Assembly (NCBI RefSeq): GCF_014650995.1
Contig: NZ_BMWA01000001.1
Coordinates: 434,001-498,000 of the forward strand
Length of the DNA: 64,000 nt
Direction: 5' to 3'
DNA from: Streptomyces viridiviolaceus
Lineage (GTDB): Bacteria; Actinomycetota; Actinomycetes; Streptomycetales; Streptomycetaceae
A program made the position numbers and the translations under genes. The stretch's first letter is position 1; every line of letters starts with the position of its first letter. The notes under the pieces are model-generated. The model was not told where the DNA came from, did not search any database, and saw only the letters and a program-made list of their open reading frames with translations. Positions 1 through 9,480 of this stretch are shown one piece after another.

Positions 1-25
1 TCCGTACGGGAACGGAGGCGGATCG

Positions 26-1090
26 GTGCACGGTGAGTACAAGGTCCCCGGCGGCAAGCTCGTCGTCGTGGACGTGGAGGTCGAGGACGGTGTGCTGCGT
101 CACGTGCGCGTGGCGGGCGATTTCTTCCTCGAACCGGACGAGGCGCTCGACGCCGTGAACCGTGCGCTGGAGGGTGCCCCGGCGGACACCGACGCGGCGG
201 GGCTGGCCGCGCGGATCGACGCGGCCCTTCCCGGGGGCACCGTGATGTACGGGCTGACCCCGGAGGGCGTCGGCATCGCCGTGCGCCGGGCGCTCGCCCA
301 CGCCACCGACTGGACCGACTACGACTGGCAGCTGATCCACGAGGGTCCGCAGCCCCCCGCCCTGCACATGGCGCTGGACGAGGTGCTGACGGGCGAGGTG
401 GCCGCCGGCCGGCGCCCGCCGACGCTGCGTGTGTGGGAGTGGGGCGCCCCGGCGGTGATCATCGGAAGCTTCCAGTCCCTGCGCAACGAGGTGGACCCCG
501 AGGGCGCCGCCCGCCACGGCATCGAGGTGGTGCGCCGGATCTCCGGCGGCGGCGCCATGTTCGTGGAGCCCGGCAACACGATCACCTACTCGCTCTCCGT
601 ACCGGAGGCGTTGGTCCAGGGGCTCTCCTTCCAGGACAGCTACGCCTATCTCGACGACTGGGTGCTCGGCGCGCTCGGCGACATGGGCATCCGGGCCTGG
701 TACCAGCCGCTGAACGACATCGCCACCGACCAGGGCAAGATCGCGGGCGCCGCGCAGAAGCGGATCGTGGGCCACGCCGGCCGTCCCGGTGCCGTGCTGC
801 ACCACGTGACCATGTCCTACGACATCGACGCCGAGAAGATGCTGGAAGTGCTGCGCATCGGGCGGGAGAAGCTGTCCGACAAGGGCATCGGGAGCGCGAA
901 GAAGCGCGTGGATCCGCTGCGCCGGCAGACCGGCCTGCCGCGCGAGGCCGTGATCGAGCGGATGATCGCCTCCTTCGGCGGTCGCTACGGGCTGACCCAG
1001 GGCAAGGTGACGGACGAGGAGCTGGCGCGGGCGGAGGAACTGGCACGCGCCAAGTTCTCCTCGCCGGAGTGGACCGCCCGGGTGCCGTGA
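26..1090 (+). CDS. lplA: Lipoate-protein ligase A family protein
   Basis: This 354-residue protein is predicted to attach lipoate (or a related acid) to lipoyl domains via an acyl-adenylate, in the cytoplasm. Residues about 1-85, containing KVPGGKL and GDFFLEP, resemble the accessory domain that in E. coli LplA is C-terminal. The catalytic BPL/LplA fold follows, with RRISGGGAMF and the lysine motif GKIAGAAQKR. The domain order is therefore accessory-catalytic, the reverse of the enterobacterial enzyme. The GTG start has a GGAGG Shine-Dalgarno at 14-18, seven bases upstream. The downstream two-component genes are convergent and only 17 bp away. The family assignment is firm. Whether it is a true lipoate ligase or an octanoyl/other acyl transferase cannot be told from sequence alone. 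Confidence 0.9.
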   Translation: MHGEYKVPGGKLVVVDVEVEDGVLRHVRVAGDFFLEPDEALDAVNRALEGAPADTDAAGLAARIDAALPGGTVMYGLTPEGVGIAVRRALAHATDWTDYDWQLIHEGPQPPALHMALDEVLTGEVAAGRRPPTLRVWEWGAPAVIIGSFQSLRNEVDPEGAARHGIEVVRRISGGGAMFVEPGNTITYSLSVPEALVQGLSFQDSYAYLDDWVLGALGDMGIRAWYQPLNDIATDQGKIAGAAQKRIVGHAGRPGAVLHHVTMSYDIDAEKMLEVLRIGREKLSDKGIGSAKKRVDPLRRQTGLPREAVIERMIASFGGRYGLTQGKVTDEELARAEELARAKFSSPEWTARVP

Positions 1091-1107
1091 CCGCCCCCGC
1101 ACGCCGG

Positions 1108-1782
1108 CTATCGGTCGCCGCGCGCCTTGACCAGTCCCGACTCGTAGGCGAACACGACCAGTTGGGCCCGGTCCCGGGCGCCGAGCTTGGTCATGGCCCG
1201 GCTGATGTGGGTCTTGGCGGTCAGCGGGCTGATGACCATGTGGGCGGCGATCTCCTCGTTGGTCAGGCCCCGGGCGGCGAGCGCGGTGACCTCGCGTTCG
1301 CGGCGGGTGAGGCGGTCCAGGCCGGGGGCCGTCGCCCGGTCGGGGGGACGGGAGACGAACTCGCCGATCAGGGTGCGGGTGACCGACGGCGACAGCAGGG
1401 CCTCTCCGCGCGCGACCACCTCGATGGCCTGGAGCAGATCGGCGGGTTCGGTGTCCTTCAGCAGGAACCCGCCTGCGCCCGCCCGCAGGGCCTCGAAGAC
1501 GTACTCGTCCAGGCCGTAGTTGGTGAGGATGACCACGCGGACGGCTGCCAGCTCCGGGTCGGCCGCGATCCGGCGGGTCGCCTCGATGCCCGACATCACC
1601 GGCATCTGCACGTCGATCAGCGCGACGTCGGGTACCTGCTCGCGCACCAGTGCCAGGCCCTGCTCCCCGTCGGCCGCCTCACCGACGACCTCGATGCCGT
1701 CCTCGGCGTCGAGGAGCGCCCGGAAACCGGCGCGCATCAGCGCCTGGTCGTCGACGAGCGCGACTCGGATCGTCCCGCTCAC
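1108..1782 (-). CDS. NarL/FixJ-family response regulator
   Basis: A 224-residue two-domain regulator. The N-terminal receiver has the acidic pair D11-D12 and the phospho-acceptor D57 in ALIDVQMP. The C-terminal LuxR-type helix-turn-helix starts at LTRREREV and includes TAKTHISRAM. The start codon overlaps the stop of the upstream kinase gene by four bases (ATGA), so the pair is translationally coupled and forms one two-component system. The target genes and signal are unknown. A likely candidate is the divergent gene beginning at 3050, but that is only inference from position. Confidence 0.93.
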   Translation of the reverse strand: MSGTIRVALVDDQALMRAGFRALLDAEDGIEVVGEAADGEQGLALVREQVPDVALIDVQMPVMSGIEATRRIAADPELAAVRVVILTNYGLDEYVFEALRAGAGGFLLKDTEPADLLQAIEVVARGEALLSPSVTRTLIGEFVSRPPDRATAPGLDRLTRREREVTALAARGLTNEEIAAHMVISPLTAKTHISRAMTKLGARDRAQLVVFAYESGLVKARGDR

Positions 1783-2882
1783 GGTGCCTCCCCCAGCGGC
1801 AGCCGGGCCCGCACCGAGAACCCGCCCTCCGTGCGCGGGGCGGCGTGCAGGGTGCCGCCGAGGGCCGTGACGCGTTCGCGCATGCCGGTCAGGCCGGTGC
1901 CGTGCGCCGGCGGGCGGGCCGGGTCGGCGGCCCCGTCATCGTCCACGCCGATCGTCAACTCCCCCTCGCCGTAGTCGATGCGGACCGTCACCTCGGCCGG
2001 TCCGGCGTGCCGCGCCGCGTTGGTGAGGCCCTCCTGGACGATGCGGTAGGCGGCCCGGTGCACCGCGTCCGGCAGGGCGCGCTCGGCGCCGCTGACCGTC
2101 AGCTCGACGGCCAGGCCGGCCGCGCGGGCACGCTCCACGAGCAGGGCGGGCGTGCCGGAGGGTTCGTCGGCGCGCAGCACCTGGAGGGCGGAGCGCAGTT
2201 CGCGCATCGCCTCGCCGCTCGCCTCCTGGATGGCGAGCAGCGCCGGCGGCACCTCCTCGCCCCGTTTGCGGGCCAGGTGGACGGCGACGCCCGCCTGGAG
2301 TTTGACGATGGAGATGCTGTGCGTCAGCGAGTCGTGCAACTCCCGGGCGATGCGCAGGCGTTCCTCCCCGGCCCGGCGCAGGGCGGCCTCCTCCCGGGTG
2401 CGCTCCGCCTCCGCGGCGCGCTGCTCGGTCTGGCGCAGATAGGCCTGCCAGTTGCGGTCGGCGAGGCCGGTCACGACCGCGCACAGGAACCAGCCGGCGA
2501 GCAGCCCGGCACGCTCGGCCGCCGCCTGGGTCCCGGGGCCCGTCGCCACGTACCCGGCGAGGAACACCGCGCTGCCGGCCGCCGCGACGCCCCGGTGGCC
2601 GACGCGGGCCGCGGTGTGCACGGCGCCCAGGACGGGGAGGGCGGACAGTGGCCCCGGGTGGGCGTGCAGGACGTACGCCGTACCGAGGGCGGTGGTGACG
2701 GCCAGCACGGCGCGCGGGGCGGTGCGGTGGAAGGCCAGGGGCGCCGAGGCGAGGGCGATGAGCGCGTGGTCGAGCGCGGTCGTGTCGTCGTCGAAGGCGG
2801 CGGTGGTCATGACGAGGGCGCCGACGACGACCGCGAGGACCGCGTCGGCGAGCCGCCCGCGTGTGACCTGACGTCCGCTCAT
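1779..2882 (-). CDS. NarL-type sensor histidine kinase
   Basis: A 367-residue membrane histidine kinase partnered with the response regulator at 1108-1782. Four to five hydrophobic segments fill residues about 12-140. A HisKA_3 dimerisation domain follows, with the phospho-accepting H183 in RELHDSLTHS, then an HATPase domain with NAARHAG and GTGLTGMRERV. The reading frame stays open upstream to 3191, but the family-like N-terminus MSGRQVTRGR argues for the start at 2882. No large extracellular sensor domain is present, so the signal is probably sensed within or at the membrane. Confidence 0.9.
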   Translation of the reverse strand: MSGRQVTRGRLADAVLAVVVGALVMTTAAFDDDTTALDHALIALASAPLAFHRTAPRAVLAVTTALGTAYVLHAHPGPLSALPVLGAVHTAARVGHRGVAAAGSAVFLAGYVATGPGTQAAAERAGLLAGWFLCAVVTGLADRNWQAYLRQTEQRAAEAERTREEAALRRAGEERLRIARELHDSLTHSISIVKLQAGVAVHLARKRGEEVPPALLAIQEASGEAMRELRSALQVLRADEPSGTPALLVERARAAGLAVELTVSGAERALPDAVHRAAYRIVQEGLTNAARHAGPAEVTVRIDYGEGELTIGVDDDGAADPARPPAHGTGLTGMRERVTALGGTLHAAPRTEGGFSVRARLPLGEAP

Positions 2883-3049
2883 GTCCGCACCATAGACGCC
2901 TGCGACGGCCGCGGCGTCAGCCCTGTGGACGGATCCCGGAGTACTCCCCGCGAAGTAGTGACCGGCCCGGCCCGGCCCCCTCGGCGCAGCGCGGACCGCA
3001 TCCGGCCGTACGACGACGGGGAACGTCCCGGCACCGCACGCTGGCGTCC

Positions 3050-4051
3050 ATGACCACATCCTTCCGTCACACCGAACCGCTTCCGCCCAAGGCGGCCACC
3101 GGCCGCGTCGCGGAGGTCTACGAGCAGATCGCGCGCGACTTCGGCATCGCCGGGCCGCCCACCTTCGTGGTCCTCTCCTCCGCTCCCGCACTGCTCGCCC
3201 CCGCCTGGGCGCTGATGCGGGAGTCCCTGATCGCCGGGCCCGGCAGCCGGACCGGCAAGGAGGTCGCCGCCTTCGGGGTGTCGGCCGCCAACAAGTGCCC
3301 GTTCTGCGTGGACGCGCACACCGTGCTGCTGCACGCCACCGGCGACCACGCCCTGGCCGAGCGGCTGGTCCGGGGCCAGGAGCCGGAGGACGCCGGGCAC
3401 GCGCGCGTGCTCGACTGGGGGCGGCGCACCCGGGTGCCGGGCGCCGCCGGCGAGCCGTACCCGTTCCCCCGCGAGGAGGCTCCCGGTTATCTGGGGACCG
3501 CGCTCGCCTTCCACTTCATCAACCGGATCGTGTCGGCGCTGCTGACCGAGAACCTGTTCCCGGCCGACGCGCAGCGCCTGCGCCCGGTGCGCAGCCTGGC
3601 GGGCCGTTCGCTGTCACGCGTCGTGCGCCGCCCCGCCGTGCCGGGGGCGTCGCTGGCCCTGCTGGACGAGCCGGGACCGGGTCCCGAGTGGGCGGGCGGG
3701 ACGGCCGTCGGCCCCGCGTACGCGGCGCTGCGCTCCGCGGCCCTGGCCGGCGGGGGCCTCCTGGACGCCGACGAGCAGGCCCTCGTACGCCGGGCCGTGG
3801 GCGCGTGGGACGGGGCCCATCCGCCGCTCGCCCCGGACGGGTTCCCGGACCGGCGTGAGCGGCCCGGCGCGCGGCTGGCGCTGCTGGCCGCGCTCGCGCC
3901 GTACCGGATCACGGACGAGGACGTGGCGGCGTGGCGCCGCCCGGAGCACACCGACCACTGCCTGGTGCACCTCGTCGCGTACGGCGCGTTCGCCGCCGTC
4001 GACCGCATCGAGACCGCCCTGTCCGCGCGCACCGCCCGGGAGGCATCGTGA
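3050..4051 (+). CDS. Carboxymuconolactone decarboxylase / AhpD-like protein
   Basis: A 333-residue protein with the CMD/AhpD fold in its first half. The redox motif CPFCVDAH (CxxCxxH) near residue 85 is the signature of the alkylhydroperoxidase-like branch, so a peroxidase or disulfide-reductase role is more likely than true lactone decarboxylation. The C-terminal half (residues about 170-333) carries a second, divergent helical repeat lacking the CxxC. It is transcribed divergently from the two-component pair across 167 bp, and its TGA stop overlaps the GTG start of the broken methyltransferase downstream. It is present as a single intact frame. The substrate is unknown. Confidence 0.8.
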   Translation: MTTSFRHTEPLPPKAATGRVAEVYEQIARDFGIAGPPTFVVLSSAPALLAPAWALMRESLIAGPGSRTGKEVAAFGVSAANKCPFCVDAHTVLLHATGDHALAERLVRGQEPEDAGHARVLDWGRRTRVPGAAGEPYPFPREEAPGYLGTALAFHFINRIVSALLTENLFPADAQRLRPVRSLAGRSLSRVVRRPAVPGASLALLDEPGPGPEWAGGTAVGPAYAALRSAALAGGGLLDADEQALVRRAVGAWDGAHPPLAPDGFPDRRERPGARLALLAALAPYRITDEDVAAWRRPEHTDHCLVHLVAYGAFAAVDRIETALSARTAREAS

Positions 4052-4868
4052 GCCGCGCCGCCGACCCCCCTCGTGCGGAGGCCTGGAACGGCCCCGTCGG
4101 CAACCACTGGGCCAGGCACCAGGCGCGCTACGACGCGATGCCGGCCGGCGTGAACGGCGCCCTGTTCGACGCCGCGGCCGTCGCGCCCGGCGACCGCGTG
4201 CTCGACGTGGGCTGCGGTGCCGGCGCGACGACACGGATCGCGGCCCGGCCGGCCGCGCCGGGGCACGCGGTCGGCGTCGACATCTCGGCGCCGCTGCTGG
4301 AGCGCGCCCGCGCGAGCACCGCTGCCGAGGGGGTCGGGAACGCGGCGTACGAGTGCGGCGACGCGCAGGTGCATCCCTTCCCGCCCGCCTGATACGACGT
4401 CGTCGTCAGCCGGGGCGGGGTGATGTTCTTCGCCGACCACGCCGCCACGTTCCGCAATCCGGCACGCGCGCTGCGGCCGGGGGGACGGCTGGCGTTCGTC
4501 TGCCCGCAGCCGCCGGGTTCGGACTCGGAGGAGGCGCGGGCGCTGGGGGTGTTCGCACGGCTCGTCGACGCCGAGCCCGATCCGGACACGGTGGCCGCGC
4601 GGACCGCGATGGCCTCGCTGTCGGACCCGGAGCGCATCCGGGAAGTCCTCGCCCGTTTCGCGGAGGTGACGGTCACTCCGGTCACCACGGAGGCGGTCTG
4701 GGGCAAGGACGTCGGGGACGCCGTCGACTTCCTGCTGCCCGCGTCCCTGACGGGGCGGTCTCCGCCGAGCGGCGCGCGGAGTTGGAGGGGGTCCTGCTCC
4801 CGTACGCGTCCGACGCGGGGGTGCGGATGCGGGCGGGCGTGTGGCTGGTGACCGCCGTGCGGCCGTGA
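4048..4868 (+). pseudogene. Broken class I SAM-dependent methyltransferase
   Basis: The frame opening at GTG 4048, with a GGGAGG Shine-Dalgarno in the end of the upstream gene, encodes a methyltransferase N-terminus with the SAM motif LDVGCGAGATT and HAVGVDIS. An in-frame TGA at 4390-4392 cuts it after about 114 residues. The same frame then continues with YDVVVSRGGVMFF and the rest of the Rossmann fold. A second lesion lies at the G-run 4752-4755, where one base appears lost. The expected C-terminus (AERRAELEGVLLPY ... RAGVWLVTAVRP, ending at 4868) is in another frame. Two independent lesions make a functional product unlikely. Sequencing error at the homopolymer remains possible, but it would not explain the TGA. 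Confidence 0.85.
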
Positions 4869-5002
4869 GGAGTCGGGTACGGCTCCGTCACCGCGTGCGC
4901 ACGCAGCGAGTTGGCACTTCCGCCCCACAGGGACTCGTGTGACACTGGCGTCCCGTCCGCAGTGCGGACCCCCTCCGCACCGTCCCCCACGAAAAGTGCG
5001 CC

Positions 5003-5665
5003 GTGCGTTCTCTCCCCCTGCCGCTCGCCCTGACCGCGCGCCTGGCCCCGGTCGCCGTGCTCGCCACGGCGGGCTGGGCGCTGTCGTCCGGTCCGGACAC
5101 GGCCCCGGCCGCCCAGGACAGGAAGCCGCCCGCGACCGGTGACCGGTCCCCCTCCGCCCCGGCGACGCAGGCGGTGACGAAGACGTACGCCGCCGCCCCG
5201 GCGCCCTGCGAGAGCCTGGCCGGCAAGACGGTCACGTCGCTCGTGCCGGGCGCCGAGGCGGCCGGCAAGGAAATACCGTCGACCGACACCGAGGTGCGCC
5301 GCACCTGCTCCTGGAACGCGCTCAAGGGGTACGACTACCGCTGGCTCGACGTCTCCTTCGAGGTGATGGAGTCGGACGAGGCGGCGCAGAAGTCGTACAA
5401 GGAGCGCGTCGCCGACAAGAGCGGCGGGGGCGAGGTCCCGGGGCTCGGGGACGCCGCCTACTCGGTCGTGAACCTCGCCACCGAGGACAAGCAGCAGACG
5501 CGTGAGGGCACCGTGGTGGTGCGCGCGTCCAACGCGCTGGTGGTCATCACGTACAACGGCAGCGACTTCGAGAACCGGACGGCGCCCAGTACGGACGAGA
5601 TCAACAAGGGGGCCATCAAGGCCGCCAAGGAGGCGGTGGCGGCGCTGGAGGGCGGACGGGGCTGA
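5003..5665 (+). CDS. Exported protein of unknown function, DUF3558-like
   Basis: A 220-residue protein with an N-terminal hydrophobic export signal (residues about 1-25), a low-complexity Pro/Thr/Ala linker to about residue 65, and a compact extracellular domain with two cysteines (APCESLAG and RRTCSWNAL) that could form a disulfide. The domain resembles the actinobacterial DUF3558 lipoprotein group. The signal ends LATAGWALSSG, and where a lipoprotein would have its lipidated cysteine there is TGG (Trp). It may therefore be secreted or held by its uncleaved signal anchor rather than lipidated. The start is GTG with only a weak Shine-Dalgarno. No function is known. Confidence 0.72.
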   Translation: MRSLPLPLALTARLAPVAVLATAGWALSSGPDTAPAAQDRKPPATGDRSPSAPATQAVTKTYAAAPAPCESLAGKTVTSLVPGAEAAGKEIPSTDTEVRRTCSWNALKGYDYRWLDVSFEVMESDEAAQKSYKERVADKSGGGEVPGLGDAAYSVVNLATEDKQQTREGTVVVRASNALVVITYNGSDFENRTAPSTDEINKGAIKAAKEAVAALEGGRG

Positions 5666-6040
5666 CCCCGAGACGCCGATCCGGAATCCCTGGTTCCGTG
5701 ACATCCGTCACACCACTTACCGATCTATGTGTGCTTCTTAGTAGGACCCTCCACAGCGACATATCGGACTTTGTCCGGCTTGCCGTGCGCGGAGAGCGGG
5801 CCGGCTGCGGTGGCGGTCCGGCCCGTGCGGGCTGGTCGTCGGTTGTTCGCGAGCCGGGGGCTTCTGACGAGACGGCAGGAACGGCGAGAGGCCGACGAAG
5901 GCGCGTCGGCACGCCCCTCCGTCCGCCGCAAGGGCTCCTCGGGCCTACTAGCCGCATTAGTACTACGGGCCTTTGCCCTGCGTGTCGGCCCGTCCCAAGA
6001 ATGACCAACCTCAGGATGTCGCAACCGAGTGAGGTCACGC
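5666..6040 (+). other. 375-bp intergenic region / possible long leader of the CAP-protein gene
   Basis: No convincing protein-coding frame is seen. Notable elements are an inverted repeat GTGAC-atcc-GTCAC at 5698-5711, a small hairpin CGGAC-ttt-GTCCG near 5766, and a region with TAGTAG/TTAGTACTA-like AT-rich words unusual for this genome. The length leaves room for a long untranslated leader before the secreted CAP protein. The conserved core expected of the ydaO/c-di-AMP riboswitch, common upstream of streptomycete cell-wall genes, was looked for and not recognised. Confidence 0.4.
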
Positions 6041-6895
6041 ATGGGAAAGCATCGCCACAAGCAGCACTACCGGCGGCCGGTCGTTGCGGCACTCGCCGTG
6101 GGCGCCATAGGCATACCCACCGTCGCCATGGCCTGTACCGACTGGCCCGGCGGCGAGGGCCGCGAGCACCGGAGCACCACGGTCGCCGCCGAGGACAGGT
6201 GGGGCGACGCCGACTGGTACCGCGAGTGGAGCAGCCAGCAGGGCGGTGAGCCCGAGGCGGCCGCGTCGCGGACGCCGACCGCCACCGCGAGCGCCTCGCC
6301 GTCCGGCGCGCCGAAGCACAGGGGCGGCACGCCGTCCCACAAGCCGAAGACGACGGCCCCCAGGACCACCGCCCCCACGCCCGAGGCCGCCGCCTCCAAG
6401 CCCGCCGCGGGTGCCTCCAAGCCCACCGCGGGTGCCTCCCGCCCCACCGCGAAGCCTGCCCCCTCCGGCTCCGCGACCCCCTCCTCCCCGAGCACCCCGA
6501 CGGCCGCCGCTCCCGCCTCCGGAGCCGTCGCGAAGGTCGTGGAGCTCGTCAACGCCGAGCGCAGCAAGGCCGGTTGCTCCCCGGTGACGGTGAACGCCAC
6601 CCTGACCAAGGCCGCGCAGGCGCACAGCGAGGACATGGCGGCCCACCGCAACATGTCGCACTCCGGCTCGGACGGCTCCTCCCCCGCCGACCGCATCACG
6701 AGCGCCGGTTACAACTGGAGGACCTACGGCGAGAACGTCGCCTACGGCTACGAAACGCCCGAAAAGGTGATGGCGGGCTGGATGTCCAGCCCCGGCCACC
6801 GGGAGAACATCCTCAACTGCGAGTTCAAGGAGATCGGCGTCGGTCTCGCGCAGCCCGACTCCTACTGGACCCAGGACTTCGGCACGGCCCGGTAG
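6041..6895 (+). CDS. Secreted CAP (SCP/PR1)-domain protein
   Basis: A 284-residue exported protein. A basic N-terminus (MGKHRHKQHYRR) precedes a hydrophobic signal segment to about residue 32. A Ser/Thr/Pro/Lys-rich linker spans about 70-160. The C-terminal CAP domain (about 165-284) carries HSEDMAAHRNMSHSG, YGENVAYGY, GWMSSPGHRENILN and the closing YWTQDFG. The His/Glu residues of the CAP cavity (HSED, NMSHS, GEN, GHREN) are all present. ATG 6041 is preferred over the in-frame GTG at 6029 because GAGG at 6031-6034 is correctly spaced. The role is extracellular and unknown; bacterial CAP proteins are often cell-wall associated. Confidence 0.88.
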   Translation: MGKHRHKQHYRRPVVAALAVGAIGIPTVAMACTDWPGGEGREHRSTTVAAEDRWGDADWYREWSSQQGGEPEAAASRTPTATASASPSGAPKHRGGTPSHKPKTTAPRTTAPTPEAAASKPAAGASKPTAGASRPTAKPAPSGSATPSSPSTPTAAAPASGAVAKVVELVNAERSKAGCSPVTVNATLTKAAQAHSEDMAAHRNMSHSGSDGSSPADRITSAGYNWRTYGENVAYGYETPEKVMAGWMSSPGHRENILNCEFKEIGVGLAQPDSYWTQDFGTAR

Positions 6896-6917
6896 GCAGG
6901 TGGGGCCGCAGGCGCGC

Positions 6918-8438
<1,521 letters not shown>

Positions 8439-8467
8439 GGGCGTGGCCCTTCGGCAGAGGGATCCGG

Positions 8468-9469
8468 TCAGCGGTCGAGTGCCGGGATGATCTCCGCGCC
8501 GTACGCGTCGATCGTCGTTTCCTGCGCGTCGTGCATGTCGTACACGGCGAACTGGTCGACGCCCAGCTCGCGCAGTGCCCTCAGCTTCTCGATGTGTGCC
8601 TCGACCGGGCCGAGCAGGCAGAACCGGTCGACGATCTCGTCGGGAACGAAGTCCGTGGACGGGTTGCCGGCCCGCCCGTGGTGGCTGTAGTCGTAGCCGT
8701 GCCGTCCCTTGATGTACGCCGTGAGGGCCTCGGGGACCATGCCCGAGTGTTCGCCGTAGCGGGAGACGAGGTCGGCGACGTGGTTGCCGACCATGCCGCC
8801 GAACCAACGGCACTGCTCGCGTGCGTGCGCCAGATCGTCACCGACGTACGCCGGGGCGGCGACGCAGATGGTGACGGAGGCGGGATCGCGGCCCGCCTCC
8901 GCGGCCGCGTCGCGCACCGCCTTCACCATCCACTCGGTCAGGTACGGGTCGGCGAGCTGGAGGATGAAGCCGTCGGCCTTCTGCCCGGCGAGGGCGAGCG
9001 CCTTCGGCCCGTACGCCGCCATCCAGACGGGCAGGTTCCCGTCCTTCACCCACGGGATCCGCAGCGGCTGCCCGTCGACCTCGGCCTCGCGCCCCTCGGC
9101 GAGGTCGCGGATCGCGTCGATCGCCTGGCCCAGGCGGGCGAGGGTGTTGGGCTTGCGGCCGGCGACGCGCATGGCGGAGTCGCCGCGGCCGATGCCGCAC
9201 ACGGTCCGGTTGCCGAACATGTCGTTGAGGGTGGCGAAGGTGGAGGCGGTCACCTCCCAGGTGCGGGTGCCCGGGTTGGTGACCATCGGGCCGACCCTCA
9301 GTGTCGTGGTGTTGGCCAGGATCTGGCTGTAGATCACGAACGGCTCCTGCCACAGCACGGCGGAGTCGAAGGTCCAGCCGTACCGGAAGCCGTTGCGTTC
9401 GGCCCGTTGCATCAGGCTGACGACACGGGAGGCCGGCGGGTCGGTCTGCAGGACGAGTCCGAAGTCCAT
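8468..9469 (-). CDS. LLM-class F420-dependent oxidoreductase (TIGR03842-like)
   Basis: A 333-residue luciferase-like TIM-barrel enzyme. Recognisable segments are MDFGLVLQTDPPASRVV, the substrate/cofactor region YGWTFDSAVLWQEPF, GRGDSAMRVAGRKPNT and the flavin/F420-binding bulge around PVWMAAYGPKALALAG. Such proteins use F420 or FMN; this subgroup resembles methylenetetrahydromethanopterin reductase and, from memory, is often found next to hydantoinase genes. Here it lies 11 bp below the dihydropyrimidinase, with an AGGAG Shine-Dalgarno eight bases before ATG. No dihydropyrimidine dehydrogenase gene is present in the block, so this enzyme is a candidate for the missing redox step. The reaction is not known. 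Confidence 0.85.
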   Translation of the reverse strand: MDFGLVLQTDPPASRVVSLMQRAERNGFRYGWTFDSAVLWQEPFVIYSQILANTTTLRVGPMVTNPGTRTWEVTASTFATLNDMFGNRTVCGIGRGDSAMRVAGRKPNTLARLGQAIDAIRDLAEGREAEVDGQPLRIPWVKDGNLPVWMAAYGPKALALAGQKADGFILQLADPYLTEWMVKAVRDAAAEAGRDPASVTICVAAPAYVGDDLAHAREQCRWFGGMVGNHVADLVSRYGEHSGMVPEALTAYIKGRHGYDYSHHGRAGNPSTDFVPDEIVDRFCLLGPVEAHIEKLRALRELGVDQFAVYDMHDAQETTIDAYGAEIIPALDR

Positions 9470-9480
9470 CTGCACCGCTC

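Noticed and set aside
433..1974. A 513-codon plus-strand frame across lplA and the response regulator
   Set aside because: It overlaps two well-identified genes in other frames or strands and has no domain content.
5666..6040. A c-di-AMP (ydaO) riboswitch upstream of the CAP-domain gene
   Set aside because: The conserved core and pairing pattern of that riboswitch could not be found; only small local hairpins are present.
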